Below are positions 25,525 to 35,500 of a DNA stretch of 64,000 nucleotides, in pieces. Both the position numbers and the translations under genes were made by a program. This stretch comes from Compostibacter hankyongensis (lineage in GTDB: Bacteria > Bacteroidota > Bacteroidia > Chitinophagales > Chitinophagaceae): contig NZ_BAABFN010000005.1 of NCBI RefSeq assembly GCF_039541075.1, positions 124,001 to 188,000 on the forward strand. The letters run 5' to 3'. A model generated the notes under the pieces. That model did no database searches. It was not told the origin of the DNA and saw only the letters and a list, made by a program, of their open reading frames with translations. How positions within the stretch are numbered: position 1 is the stretch's first letter; each line of letters starts with the position of its first letter.

Positions 25525-28500
25525 TTAGTAACTGATATTGATTCCAAACGTGATCGTTTGTATCTGAGGATATTGATAACCGCTGCCGCTGACCCTTTCG
25601 GGATCCCAGTTCCCCAACATCCTGTCCCAGGTGATCAGGTTCCTTGCATTGATATAGACATCCAGGCCGGCCACCTGAGGGATCAATCCGGCAGGCAGGC
25701 TATACATTAGCCTGATATTCTTTAAGCGGAGAAAAGATGCGTCGTACAGCCAAAACGTGCTGGCCTGTACGTTAATCGGATCATCCCGGTCAAAGGCCCT
25801 CGGAAATTCAGCCTCCGGATGATCAGGGGTCCAGCGTTTTGTATAGAAGGGGCGGATCGCATTGATCCCCTCGCCATAAAAGACGTCCTGCTCGGCGCCG
25901 GCCTGCCCCTGTAAAAATACATCCAGGCTGAAATGCTTGAAGCCCACTCCCATATTGACGCCAAACTGGGCCCTTGGCGTGGCAGACATGTATTCCCTTA
26001 TTTTATCGTTGCCGGTGATCTGCCCGTCGCCATCCACATCCACATATTTGATATCCCCCGGCTGTGTGCCGGGCATATGCGGATAATGGTCAATTTCTGA
26101 TTGGGTCCGGAATAAACCATCCGCCTGGTATACCAGCCAGGAATCCATAGGGTGCCCCTCTTTTCTTTGGTAATCGGGAATATCTTTCGCTTCGTCCATA
26201 AAAACAATCTTGTCCCGGTTATAGGTCAGATTGCCGCCAATATGATAGCTTACAGCACCAACGGTATTTTCATGGTTAACAGACAGCTCAATCCCTTTAT
26301 TATCCACTTGGCCAAGATTCTCATCGGGCAAGCTGAGGGCGGTATAATCCGGCACAGACGCATTGCGGGCAATTAGAATATCACGCCTTTTCTCCCTGAA
26401 TACGTCAATGGAAAAGTTAAGCAAGGACCTCCAGGCGTTAAAATCCACGCCTATGTCAGTCTGATAAGAAGTTTCCCACGTGATATCAGGATTGGCAACC
26501 TGTGTGATCTGCAATTGCTTTTGAGCAACGGGATCTCTTCCAAAGGCATAAAAATCAGAAAAGCCATAGATGGTCAAGAACTGATAGGAAGGAACCCGGT
26601 CATTCCCCATTTTACCCCAGCTGGCCCTTAGCTTTAAAACATCAAGCCAGCCGGATGCATGCTCCAGGAAGGGTTCTTCACTGATATTCCATCCCACGGA
26701 CACGGCCGGAAACTGCCCAAACCGCTTTCCCTTGGCAAAATTGAAAGATCCGTCATTTCTGAAGGTGAAATCCAGCATGTACTTATGCTGATAATCATAA
26801 CTCATGCTTCCAAAATAATTGACCCGGCCTCCTTCCATGGCATATCCGTTATTATCCTTGCCATCTTCGCCCCCGGCAAAAAGATAGGGCTTCTCCCGTG
26901 TGGGCAAGTCCTGTCTGTAGCCAGACAAAAGATCTGTGGAATTGGTGCTCTGTTCATAGGCCATGAAGGCATTTACATGATGGTGTCCAAAACTCCTGTC
27001 ATAGCTCACCTGGGCATGATAAAGGCTCTGGCTGATAAAATTATTTATTTTAGCTACCTGTATGCTCCCCCGCTGTGTAAGCAGATCCTCCCTGGCACTG
27101 TTGGAATGGCCCTTAGAGACTTCTGTATACTGGCCTGTTTCCGGATCATAATCGTAAACAGACCATGTGTTGGAAACCGCTTTCTGGTACTCATTTTCAT
27201 AGTCAAAACTGGCATATCCCGAGACTTTCAGGCCTTGGATAGCCGGCAGGTTGTATTCAATGGAAAGGGTAGAATTAAAAATATAGCTATTGCGGTCATA
27301 AGCGCCGAATTCATCATGGGTATCGGTATAAGGCGTATTGCCGTAATCTTCTAATCCGGGCGGGAACGACCCGTTGGGCCACTGCGCCACTACCCAGGGA
27401 TAATTATCAATCACATGGCCCCAGATGGTGCTGCTGGGCGATACCGGCGAATGATCCTGGGACTTTCTTCCCATCAGGTTTATCCCGATCTTCAGATCAT
27501 CGGTGATGTTGGCGCTGAGATTCGACCTCAGCTGAAATTGCTTATAACGCTGGTCGCCGGATTTTAAAAGACCTTTTTGATACAAAAGATCGCCACTGAC
27601 ATAATACTGGAGCTTGTCATTCCCGCCCCTTACGGATAAATTATGGTGGGTCTGGGGAGCATGATCCGCCAGGGCCACTTCAGCCCAGTTCGTATTAGGA
27701 TATTTCAATGGCTCATCGCCTTTTTTAAAATGCTCCAGGGCTTCTTCTGACCACAGGGGCTGCAATCCGTTGTACTGATGCCATTCATTAAAATACTGTG
27801 CGCGTTCGTACGACGACATGGCTTCAGGAAACTTGGACAGGGATTGAATGCCGTAATCCGAACTGAGCGTAATGACCGATTTCCCGATACGGCCTTGTTT
27901 GGTCGTAATCAGTATTACGCCATTCGCCGCACGCGCCCCATATATGGCAGCGGAAGCATCTTTTAAGACACTGATGCTTTCAATGTCATTCGGGGCAATA
28001 TGGGCAAAATCATCCGTGCTCCTGGGTACGCCGTCAATTACGATAAGCGGGGAATTATCTCCCAGGGTAGCTTTACCTCTTATCAGGAATTCGGCGTTAT
28101 TATCGCCCGGGGCTCCTCCCCGGTCATTTACCACGACGCCGGGTATTTTCCCCTGAATGGCCTGTGTGATATTGCTCTCTGATGTAGACCTTATTACCGC
28201 ACCGGAAATATCCGATATGGCGCCGGTGATCTGCCCCCGCGTCTTGGTCTGATATCCTACCGCCACCACCTCTTCCAGGCGGGTGGAGCCACTCTTTAAC
28301 ACGATATTTATTTTGGTCCTATCCCCTACAGCTACTTCCCGGGGTTGATAACCCACAAACGAGAAAACAAGGACGTCGGCGCCGGTAGCCTGGATCGTGT
28401 ACTTCCCCTGACCATCCGTCAGACCTCCGGCCGCGCCTCCTTTGACATGCACGCTGACTCCCGGCAACGCTTCCCGGGTAAGACTGTCATGGACCTCCCC

Positions 28501-28626
28501 GGTAATTTTTTTTATGCCCTGCGCCTTCACTTCGTCAAAGCATACCGAAAAGCAAATAACCAACAAACACAGCATGCTCCGATTAGACAGCAGCTTGATT
28601 TTTTTTGTATTATTTACGCTCATCAT
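25525..28626 (-). CDS. SusC/RagA-family TonB-linked outer-membrane transporter
   Basis: The 1,033-residue protein has a signal peptide and an N-terminal carboxypeptidase-regulatory-like domain (about 38-115; ITGEVHDSLTREALPGVSV). A TonB plug follows (EEVVAVGYQTKTRGQITGAI; LIVIDGVPRSTDDF), then a 22-strand barrel ending in YPQIQTITFGINISY. It imports a glycan across the outer membrane with its SusD partner. It starts at ATG 28626 (a double Met). A perfect 14-bp palindrome lies 115 bp upstream, with a Bacteroidota-like TAnnTTTA box between (28700-28707 on the complement). The susC-susD-Gfo/Idh-DUF6807-isomerase run is likely one transcript. Confidence 0.96.
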   Translation of the reverse strand: MMSVNNTKKIKLLSNRSMLCLLVICFSVCFDEVKAQGIKKITGEVHDSLTREALPGVSVHVKGGAAGGLTDGQGKYTIQATGADVLVFSFVGYQPREVAVGDRTKINIVLKSGSTRLEEVVAVGYQTKTRGQITGAISDISGAVIRSTSESNITQAIQGKIPGVVVNDRGGAPGDNNAEFLIRGKATLGDNSPLIVIDGVPRSTDDFAHIAPNDIESISVLKDASAAIYGARAANGVILITTKQGRIGKSVITLSSDYGIQSLSKFPEAMSSYERAQYFNEWHQYNGLQPLWSEEALEHFKKGDEPLKYPNTNWAEVALADHAPQTHHNLSVRGGNDKLQYYVSGDLLYQKGLLKSGDQRYKQFQLRSNLSANITDDLKIGINLMGRKSQDHSPVSPSSTIWGHVIDNYPWVVAQWPNGSFPPGLEDYGNTPYTDTHDEFGAYDRNSYIFNSTLSIEYNLPAIQGLKVSGYASFDYENEYQKAVSNTWSVYDYDPETGQYTEVSKGHSNSAREDLLTQRGSIQVAKINNFISQSLYHAQVSYDRSFGHHHVNAFMAYEQSTNSTDLLSGYRQDLPTREKPYLFAGGEDGKDNNGYAMEGGRVNYFGSMSYDYQHKYMLDFTFRNDGSFNFAKGKRFGQFPAVSVGWNISEEPFLEHASGWLDVLKLRASWGKMGNDRVPSYQFLTIYGFSDFYAFGRDPVAQKQLQITQVANPDITWETSYQTDIGVDFNAWRSLLNFSIDVFREKRRDILIARNASVPDYTALSLPDENLGQVDNKGIELSVNHENTVGAVSYHIGGNLTYNRDKIVFMDEAKDIPDYQRKEGHPMDSWLVYQADGLFRTQSEIDHYPHMPGTQPGDIKYVDVDGDGQITGNDKIREYMSATPRAQFGVNMGVGFKHFSLDVFLQGQAGAEQDVFYGEGINAIRPFYTKRWTPDHPEAEFPRAFDRDDPINVQASTFWLYDASFLRLKNIRLMYSLPAGLIPQVAGLDVYINARNLITWDRMLGNWDPERVSGSGYQYPQIQTITFGINISY

Positions 28627-28740
28627 TTATCATTTTTATTGAAATCTTATCATAGGCAGGCGTACGCTCGTCAGGATATGCGGCATGAGATATGTAGCTT
28701 AAAGATAGAACAGGGCATTCCATCCCTCAAGAGAAAACTG

Positions 28741-28754
28741 CGAGAACGTTCTCG
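28741..28754. promoter_or_regulatory. Predicted LacI-family operator upstream of susC
   Basis: CGAGAACGTTCTCG is a perfect 14-bp palindrome between the minus-strand esterase gene and susC, 115 bp upstream of the susC start. A one-mismatch copy lies upstream of nagB at the same distance. The LacI-family gene at 31407 is the obvious candidate binder. Confidence 0.75.
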
Positions 28755-28844
28755 AAAAGTGATACGACACAACCTGCCTTGCAGGCGTTCACAATGAGCA
28801 GCAAAAACGATCTGTAAGGAAATACCGGGCAGAGGGGCGGCAAC

Positions 28845-31013
28845 CTATCTGATCCAATCCGATAAAAGATCAGATCGGCGCTCTGTTGCCTTTTGGTGTT
28901 TGATCAATAGTGCTTTCTGCGCCGATCGATTGGCATACGCTGCCTGAATAAGAGAAGCATCGTCCTGAAGCATTCCTTTGGCCTTATGGGGATCCTTTTC
29001 ATTTACCGTATCCACGATCATTAACTTCCTCGGCGCCAAACCGGCGGCCAGATCCGGCAAATCATAAGCGGTCAGCGCGCCGGCCACGGCGCCGTATATA
29101 GAACGCGGGGCATAAAACCGGTTCATCACCAGGCTGCGGTAAGATGAAAGTCCGTCGATAAGACAGATCCGTTTGATCGCCGGGTTGAAAGCTGCCGCAT
29201 ACAGCATCGATGTACACATCGTCCCCCTCGCCAGCCCATAGAGTTCCGCTATGTGGTGCTCGTGCGCTAATACCTGAACCAATCTTGTTACGTCAGCGGC
29301 CCGGATGCCGACAATACTCCTGCCGATCAGCAGGGACAGATGCCAGATGCCATAGGATGTGTTGTCAATAAAAGAATCCCCTTTATAATCGCCACGACCT
29401 GATTCCCCCACGCCCAGTAAGTCCGGCGCCAACACCGTATATCCCCGCTTGATAAACCATTCCATATCCCCATCGGAGACTTCGGCCGATTTGCCTTCCG
29501 GGTTCAAACAAATCACCGCTTTGCCATTGGCATGATCCGGAATCATCAGCAAATAAGGAATGACATAATCCCCCTCTCCCCGCACAAAATACTTTTCAAT
29601 CACGTATTCTCCTTTTTGATAACGTCCTGTAAATACAGGGGCGTGATACAGCGAAGGCTCCCGGTAACCCGACATTTCTTTTGCAGCCTGTAACAGGGCA
29701 GGAAGATGCGTTGCCCGGTCTTTCCTTTTGTCCTGAAGCCGTCTGACATCTCTTTCCGCATCTTTTTTATTCAGGCTGAAGACGGTCTGCGCATCCTTAA
29801 AAGAAGTGGACACCTGCCCGGTTTCAGTAACCCTGAGCTCGTCCCCCAACGGCGTCACATCCAGGTCCGTGGAATCGCCCGGATTGTTCAGGTACTTCTG
29901 GAAAAAAGCGTACAGGGCCACCCGGTTCGATTTTGCAGAGGCATGTATGGTATCGGCTTCCACCCTGTTGAAATGATCTTTCTGACCATAGGCCTCAAAT
30001 ATCCGGCGCACCTCCTTGGCCGTCTCCATAGCCCCCTGAATGGGAAACATATCCCGGGTGGTGGTGATCATCAAGGTGGGTTTGGGCGCCCGCACTTCCA
30101 GCAAGTCGGCATGATCAATGCCGTTTGCTATCTCATGAGAGAAATTTTGTTCCGCATCCTGCGGGCCGATGGCCTGGATCAGCCTCCTGAAGCTTGTGAT
30201 ATAATTTTCAGGCGCGGCAGCATGAATCCGCTCATCGAATGCCGCGATATAGGCAGATTGGGTCCCTCCTCCCGAACGTCCGGTGATCCCTATCCGGTCC
30301 GGATCCACCTCCCTGCGGGTGAGAAGATAATCCACGGCCCTTATGCCATCCCATATCATGTACCGGGCCAAAGAACTCCCCGTAATAAAAGCCTGCGCGC
30401 CGGGATAGGAATGCTGATGCGTCGGCCCTCCGACGACAGATCTCCCACTGTCTTTATCGTAATATTGAAGCCGTTCCCCCTGCCCGACGGGGTCGAACGC
30501 GAATACAATAAACCCCTTTTTGACCAGGTTTAAAATCACATGCTGGTAAACCGCGTCCCGGTATCCCTTATCCGTATGGCCGCTGCAATATATAACAGCA
30601 GGAGCTTTGCCCTTCAGCCCCCGAGGGATAAAAAGCGATGAGGTCACATAAAATCCGGGCTCCGATTCGTAGATGATATCCTCAACAGTGTAGTCTTCTT
30701 TTTTTACCGTTTTTGTTATCTTGACATTCAGCGGGGTTTTTCCGGGAAAAGGCCCTACCATATCCATCAATGTCTTCTTTACCGCCTTTTGCCGCTGCTG
30801 CCAGTCGGATAAGCTGTGTAATTGCGCTATCCTGCGTTCCCGCTCTTCCAGCTGATCATAAGCCTGCTCCGCCATATCGTGATACAATGCATTGCGGGCA
30901 TCGCTGTACCGGTTCCAGCCCTGAAGCACGGCATAGGCATCCTGGCCTTTACAGGGGATGACAAATACCGTGACGACCAGCCCTATGCCAATAATTATTC
31001 TTGAAAACATCAT
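28845..31013 (-). CDS. Two-domain alpha/beta-hydrolase (acetyl xylan esterase-like), exported
   Basis: The protein has about 722 residues if it starts at the Met-Met of MMFSRIIIGIGLVVTVFVIP (31013); an ATG at 31040 would add nine residues. The signal peptide is followed by a hydrolase domain with APAVIYCSGHTDKG, the nucleophile elbow GITGRSGGGTQSAY and a late DTIHA His region. A second hydrolase-like domain has KAVICLNPEGKS and LYGLARGTMC, a degenerate elbow. It is a paralogue of the esterase at 15640-17829. It lies upstream of susC on the same strand, and the susC operator is in the gap between them, so it is probably a separate transcript. Deacetylation of a glycan is the likely role but is inferred. 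Confidence 0.8.
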   Translation of the reverse strand: MMFSRIIIGIGLVVTVFVIPCKGQDAYAVLQGWNRYSDARNALYHDMAEQAYDQLEERERRIAQLHSLSDWQQRQKAVKKTLMDMVGPFPGKTPLNVKITKTVKKEDYTVEDIIYESEPGFYVTSSLFIPRGLKGKAPAVIYCSGHTDKGYRDAVYQHVILNLVKKGFIVFAFDPVGQGERLQYYDKDSGRSVVGGPTHQHSYPGAQAFITGSSLARYMIWDGIRAVDYLLTRREVDPDRIGITGRSGGGTQSAYIAAFDERIHAAAPENYITSFRRLIQAIGPQDAEQNFSHEIANGIDHADLLEVRAPKPTLMITTTRDMFPIQGAMETAKEVRRIFEAYGQKDHFNRVEADTIHASAKSNRVALYAFFQKYLNNPGDSTDLDVTPLGDELRVTETGQVSTSFKDAQTVFSLNKKDAERDVRRLQDKRKDRATHLPALLQAAKEMSGYREPSLYHAPVFTGRYQKGEYVIEKYFVRGEGDYVIPYLLMIPDHANGKAVICLNPEGKSAEVSDGDMEWFIKRGYTVLAPDLLGVGESGRGDYKGDSFIDNTSYGIWHLSLLIGRSIVGIRAADVTRLVQVLAHEHHIAELYGLARGTMCTSMLYAAAFNPAIKRICLIDGLSSYRSLVMNRFYAPRSIYGAVAGALTAYDLPDLAAGLAPRKLMIVDTVNEKDPHKAKGMLQDDASLIQAAYANRSAQKALLIKHQKATERRSDLLSDWIR

Positions 31014-31040
31014 ATCATATAGGTTTAATATCGTGATCAT

Positions 31041-31406
31041 AGCCCTGAATAAGCCGGCTATCTGAATCAGGCATGCGCTTTAACGGTGGCCCACATGTAT
31101 TTTATATAAAGCATCCGAAAATGATACAATAAACTTAATCAAATTTGTTCTTATTTGCCCAATGGCGTGCCAAAAACCGGTAGCCTTCAAAAGTAAATCC
31201 GTTGCTAAAAACATAATCAGGCATCGTCTCCATCCGCAGCATAAATATAGAAGAAGCCTCATCTACCCGGCCCGGCGCTCCATTTTTCAAAATCTTTTGA
31301 TATATTTACACGACTGGTCAAAGGATCAGCAACCGGCCATTTATCAGACTGAAGGAGTGCGGACAACCCTATTTTCTATCACAATCCATTGAAATTCCCT
31401 TCTGAA
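31041..31406. other. Divergent intergenic region, esterase versus LacI gene
   Basis: This is about 365 bp of non-coding sequence between the divergent esterase and the LacI regulator. It is AT-rich near the esterase (31090-31160) and near 31290-31320 (TTTTGATATATTTACAC, a possible promoter element for the LacI gene). I found no copy of the CGAGAACGTTCTCG palindrome here, so the regulator may not control itself through that site. Confidence 0.4.
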
Positions 31407-32426
31407 ATGAGGAGACCCTTCAATACGATTACCATACGGGACGTAGCCCAAAGCCTTAATATCTCCATTTCCACCGTTTCCCGGGCATTAAGAGACACAT
31501 ACGATGTAAGCCAAACCACACGCCAGAAAGTGCTGGAAAAAGCAAGCGAATTAAACTACAAACCCAACTACAGCGCGATAGGTCTCGTACAGGGGAAGAC
31601 CCATAATATCAGCATCATTCTTCCTCTTGTCACCAATTATTATTTCTCCACCGTTATCACGGGTATTCAGCAGGTCGCCTATAACCGGGACTACAATGTC
31701 ATCCTGTATCTAACGAACGACTCCCAGGAAAAAGAGCTGCAGATCATCCAAAACCTTCCTTTGGGCTGCCTTGATGGCCTGCTGGTCTCTACTTCATTTA
31801 GATCCAATGCATTTGGTCATTATCAGAAAATAATAAAGGAGGGATCCCCCGTTGTCTTTTTTGATCGTTCCGTAGACGGCGTTCATACCTCCAGAGTGCT
31901 GCAGGACGACTTTAACGGGGCATACCAGGCTACCGAGCACCTCATCGCAAGCGGCTATACTAAAATTGCCCATATCACAGGACCGAAGGAAATGATCATT
32001 ACCCAAAAGCGGTTAGCGGGATACAGGCAGGCGCTTCGCCGATATAAGCTACCCCTTAACGATAAATGGGTCATTCATTCCGGTTTCTCCCAGGAGTGCG
32101 GCGAACAGGATACCCTGCATTTATTGGAAGGGGGAAGCAAGCCGGATGCCATCTTCGCAATAAACGACCGCAAAGCGATAGGCGCTATGGTTGCGCTCAA
32201 GAAAAAAAATATCCGCATCGGGACACAAATCGGCGTCGCCGGCTTTACAAACGACCCCATATCGGGCATCATCTCCCCTACGCTGACCACCGTCGCAGAA
32301 CCTGCATTTGAAATAGGCAAAATCAGCTGCGAATTATTATTAAAACACTTACAGAAAAAATATTTCGAGCCTGAAGAGATCATACTCCCGGGCAAACTAT
32401 ATATACGTGAATCCACTATGAGATGA
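31407..32426 (+). CDS. LacI-family transcriptional regulator
   Basis: The N-terminal helix-turn-helix and hinge is the standard LacI type (TITIRDVAQSLNISISTVSRALRD ... TRQKVLEKASELNYKPN). The periplasmic-binding-protein-like sensor domain follows (HNISIILPLVTNYYFSTVITGIQ; DGLLVSTSF; PDAIFAINDRKAIGAMVAL). I used ATG 31407 (MRRPFN) rather than TTG 31389, since it places the HTH at the usual distance. Two similar CG palindromes upstream of susC and of nagB are the likely targets, which would make this the local regulator of the amino-sugar locus. Its inducer is unknown. Confidence 0.93.
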   Translation: MRRPFNTITIRDVAQSLNISISTVSRALRDTYDVSQTTRQKVLEKASELNYKPNYSAIGLVQGKTHNISIILPLVTNYYFSTVITGIQQVAYNRDYNVILYLTNDSQEKELQIIQNLPLGCLDGLLVSTSFRSNAFGHYQKIIKEGSPVVFFDRSVDGVHTSRVLQDDFNGAYQATEHLIASGYTKIAHITGPKEMIITQKRLAGYRQALRRYKLPLNDKWVIHSGFSQECGEQDTLHLLEGGSKPDAIFAINDRKAIGAMVALKKKNIRIGTQIGVAGFTNDPISGIISPTLTTVAEPAFEIGKISCELLLKHLQKKYFEPEEIILPGKLYIRESTMR

Positions 32427-32508
32427 ACGGTTTACATTCTTTTAAGAATTACTGCTCAATAAAAAGGGAAAGGCGTATTTTGTGGATCATTTTTCAATCA
32501 GTTATCTT

Positions 32509-35500
32509 ATGGAGTCCTCCACCCCTACTTTTCAGAGACCTGCTATTGATTTACCAACCGGAGGAGGATCCATCAAAGGCCTGGGCGATTCCTATCAAGC
32601 CTCCGGCTTTAATGGCGCCGGAAGCATGAACATTCCTATACCCCTGCCAGCGGCGCGAGGCCAGTCGCCGCAGTTGGCACTCAGTTACCATAGCGGGAGC
32701 GGCAACGGTAGCTTCGGGATGGGATTTGGCATAGGTTTGTCATCCATTACACGAAAGACCAGCAAAGGTATTCCAACTTACGCTGAACATGATGTATTTC
32801 TGTTGGACGAAGGCGAACTGGTACCCGTTACGGATGCCGGGGGCAAAACGTATCAGACGGTGCAGGATGAGTGGAGCATTACCCTATATCGACCACGCAT
32901 TGAAGGCAGTTTTGCACGGATAGAATACCATTGCCAAAACCAAGGAACGGAATCTTACTGGAAGATCGTTTCGGGAAATAATGTAACGACGGTCTATGGA
33001 CGCGGATCCGCCGCCCGGATAGCCAATCCCGCAGATGCCCGCCAGGTATTCTGCTGGATGCTCGAAGAGATGGTCGACCCGAACGGCAACCGTATACGAT
33101 ATCATTATAAATCCGAGGACGGGGAAGGTGTTCCGCCGGAATTGCTCCGGGAAGGCGCCTGCAACAGCTACCTGGATCACGTGGAATACGGCAACTATTT
33201 TCTGGACGAGGAAGAATATTTCGCGTTTCGCGTTCAATTACAGTATTCCGGCTTTGACCCGATAAACCCTACGGCCGCTCCGGGCCCATGGGAGGTTCGT
33301 CCCGATCCCTTTTCCACATTCCTAAGCGGATTTGAAGTCCGCAATTACCGGCTATGCAAAGCCATTTTGGTTTATCACCAGTTTCAGGGACAGCATGATA
33401 ATGCGCCTGTATTGGCTTCTGCCCTACACCTCACCTATACGTGGGATCACGGCACGGATCTGTCCTTTCTCACGCAGGCCACCCAATGGGGCTATCGCAT
33501 AAACAGCAGGGGCGCTTACGAGTACCGGTCTCTTCCTGCACTCGACCTGCATTACCATAATTTCCAGCCAAACGGACACAGCTTCCGGCATCTCCAGTTG
33601 GAGGGAAACACAGCCCTTCCCGATTACCTTTGGAACGGCACTTTCGCTGCCGCTGATCTTTATAGTGAAGGTTTACCCGGCTTCCTGCTTAGCAATGAAC
33701 AAACCACACTCTACTGGGAGCCCATGGGAGAAGGTATTTACCGTGGCCCCATTGTTCCGGAAGCTTTTCCCTTAAACAAAGACCTGCAGCAGCCGAACAT
33801 AATGCTCACCGATCTGGAAAGTAATGGCTATAAGTCACTGGTCACCTACCAGCAAGGCATAGCTGGTTATCATGCGGCCAGTCATCAGGGACAGTGGGCG
33901 CCCTTCGTCGCCTTCGAAGAGAACGCATTGGAGCTGGCTGAGCCGGAAGCAGCCCATGTCGACCTTACCGGCGACGGGCTGGCCGACCTCGTGATTTTTG
34001 ACGGCCCTTCGATCCGATGGTATCCCTCTCTTGGCACTAAAGGGCATGGCAAGGCGCATGAATGCATCCTGCCGGCCGGTTTTCCGGCAACTAATAACAA
34101 CGCAAAAGAAGTGCTGCTCACCTTTGCAGATTTTAACGGGGATGGTTTGGCCGACTATGTTCGCATTGCCAACGGGGAAGTTCAATACTGGCCGGGCAGC
34201 GGCTATGGCCACTTTGGCGAAGTCGTTCAGATGCAGGGGGCTCCGATATTCAGCAACGGACTCGATATTGCCCGTTTACACCTGGCCGATATCGATGGTT
34301 CCGGAACGAACGACATTATCTATATGGAATACGACAGGGCTGTGATCTGGTTCAACCGGTCAGGCAATGATTTCAGCGCTCCGATGTATATACCCCTTCC
34401 CTTTACCTTTGATAATATTAGTGAGGTAAACTTCGTGGACGTGCTCGGCAATGGAACCAACTGCATGATACTTACCCGTATTGAGCCAGAAGTGGAACAC
34501 CTCTATTACGATTTTTCAGGTGGACACAAATGCTACCTGATGAATAGGGTAGAAAATAACGCGGGGGCACGGCATGAGATCCACTACGGCAGCACCGTTC
34601 AGCAATACCTGGCCGACAAGCGCGCCGGGCGGGTTGATGCTTCCCGTCTCTTTTTTCCGGTACAGGTAGTAACCAGACATGTCATAATCGACCAGATATC
34701 ACATGCCCTGCACGTCTCGAAATATGCATATCACGACGGGTATTTTGACCCCGAAGAACGGGTCTTCCGCGGTTTCGGATTTGTGGAATCCTGGGATACG
34801 GATCATTACCAAGCCTTTGAAGCCACTGCCCGGAAGCTGGACTTCACCCCAGATACGCTCAATGAGGAGCTGCACGTATCTCCTGCATATACCAAAAGCT
34901 GGTACCATACCGGCGCCTTTGCCAAGTCGGATGTGATCGAGGCACAGTATCGGAAAGATTATTATCAGGGCGACCAAGAAGCCCGGTCGATACCCTCCCA
35001 TAGCTTTTCCCCTGCCTTCGAACAAGCAGATGCCGAAACCTACCGGCAGGGATACGCGGCGCTGGAAGGCCAGCTGCTGCGACAGGAAGTGTATGGGCTT
35101 GACGGATCGGACAAGGAGAACGATCCATTCTCGATCTCGGAAACCCATGTGCACGTACGGCTCGTGCAGCCACGGTACAGCAACCGGTATGCCGTTATTT
35201 TTCCCTTTGCTAACGAATCGATCACCTGGAATTACGAGCGCGACCCGGCCGACCCGCAGATCGCTCATTCCTTCGCGTTGGAGACCGACGCCTACGGAAA
35301 CACCTTGCGCAGCGCCACTGTTAGTTATCCCCGGCGTCCACAGCCGGATAAATGTGTATTCCCTGAGCAGGGAATCACTCATATGGTCCTGAACGAGACG
35401 GCTTATGCCACCCTCATTCGCGATGAACCGGACGAGGCACAGCAGCTTCGTACCTGCCGGTGGACGGGCATGGCCTATGAGCATACCACTTACCAGGTTA

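Noticed and set aside
29706..30533. Reading frame of 275 codons on the plus strand
   Set aside because: It is antisense to the esterase gene with its serine-hydrolase motifs; no start context or domain.
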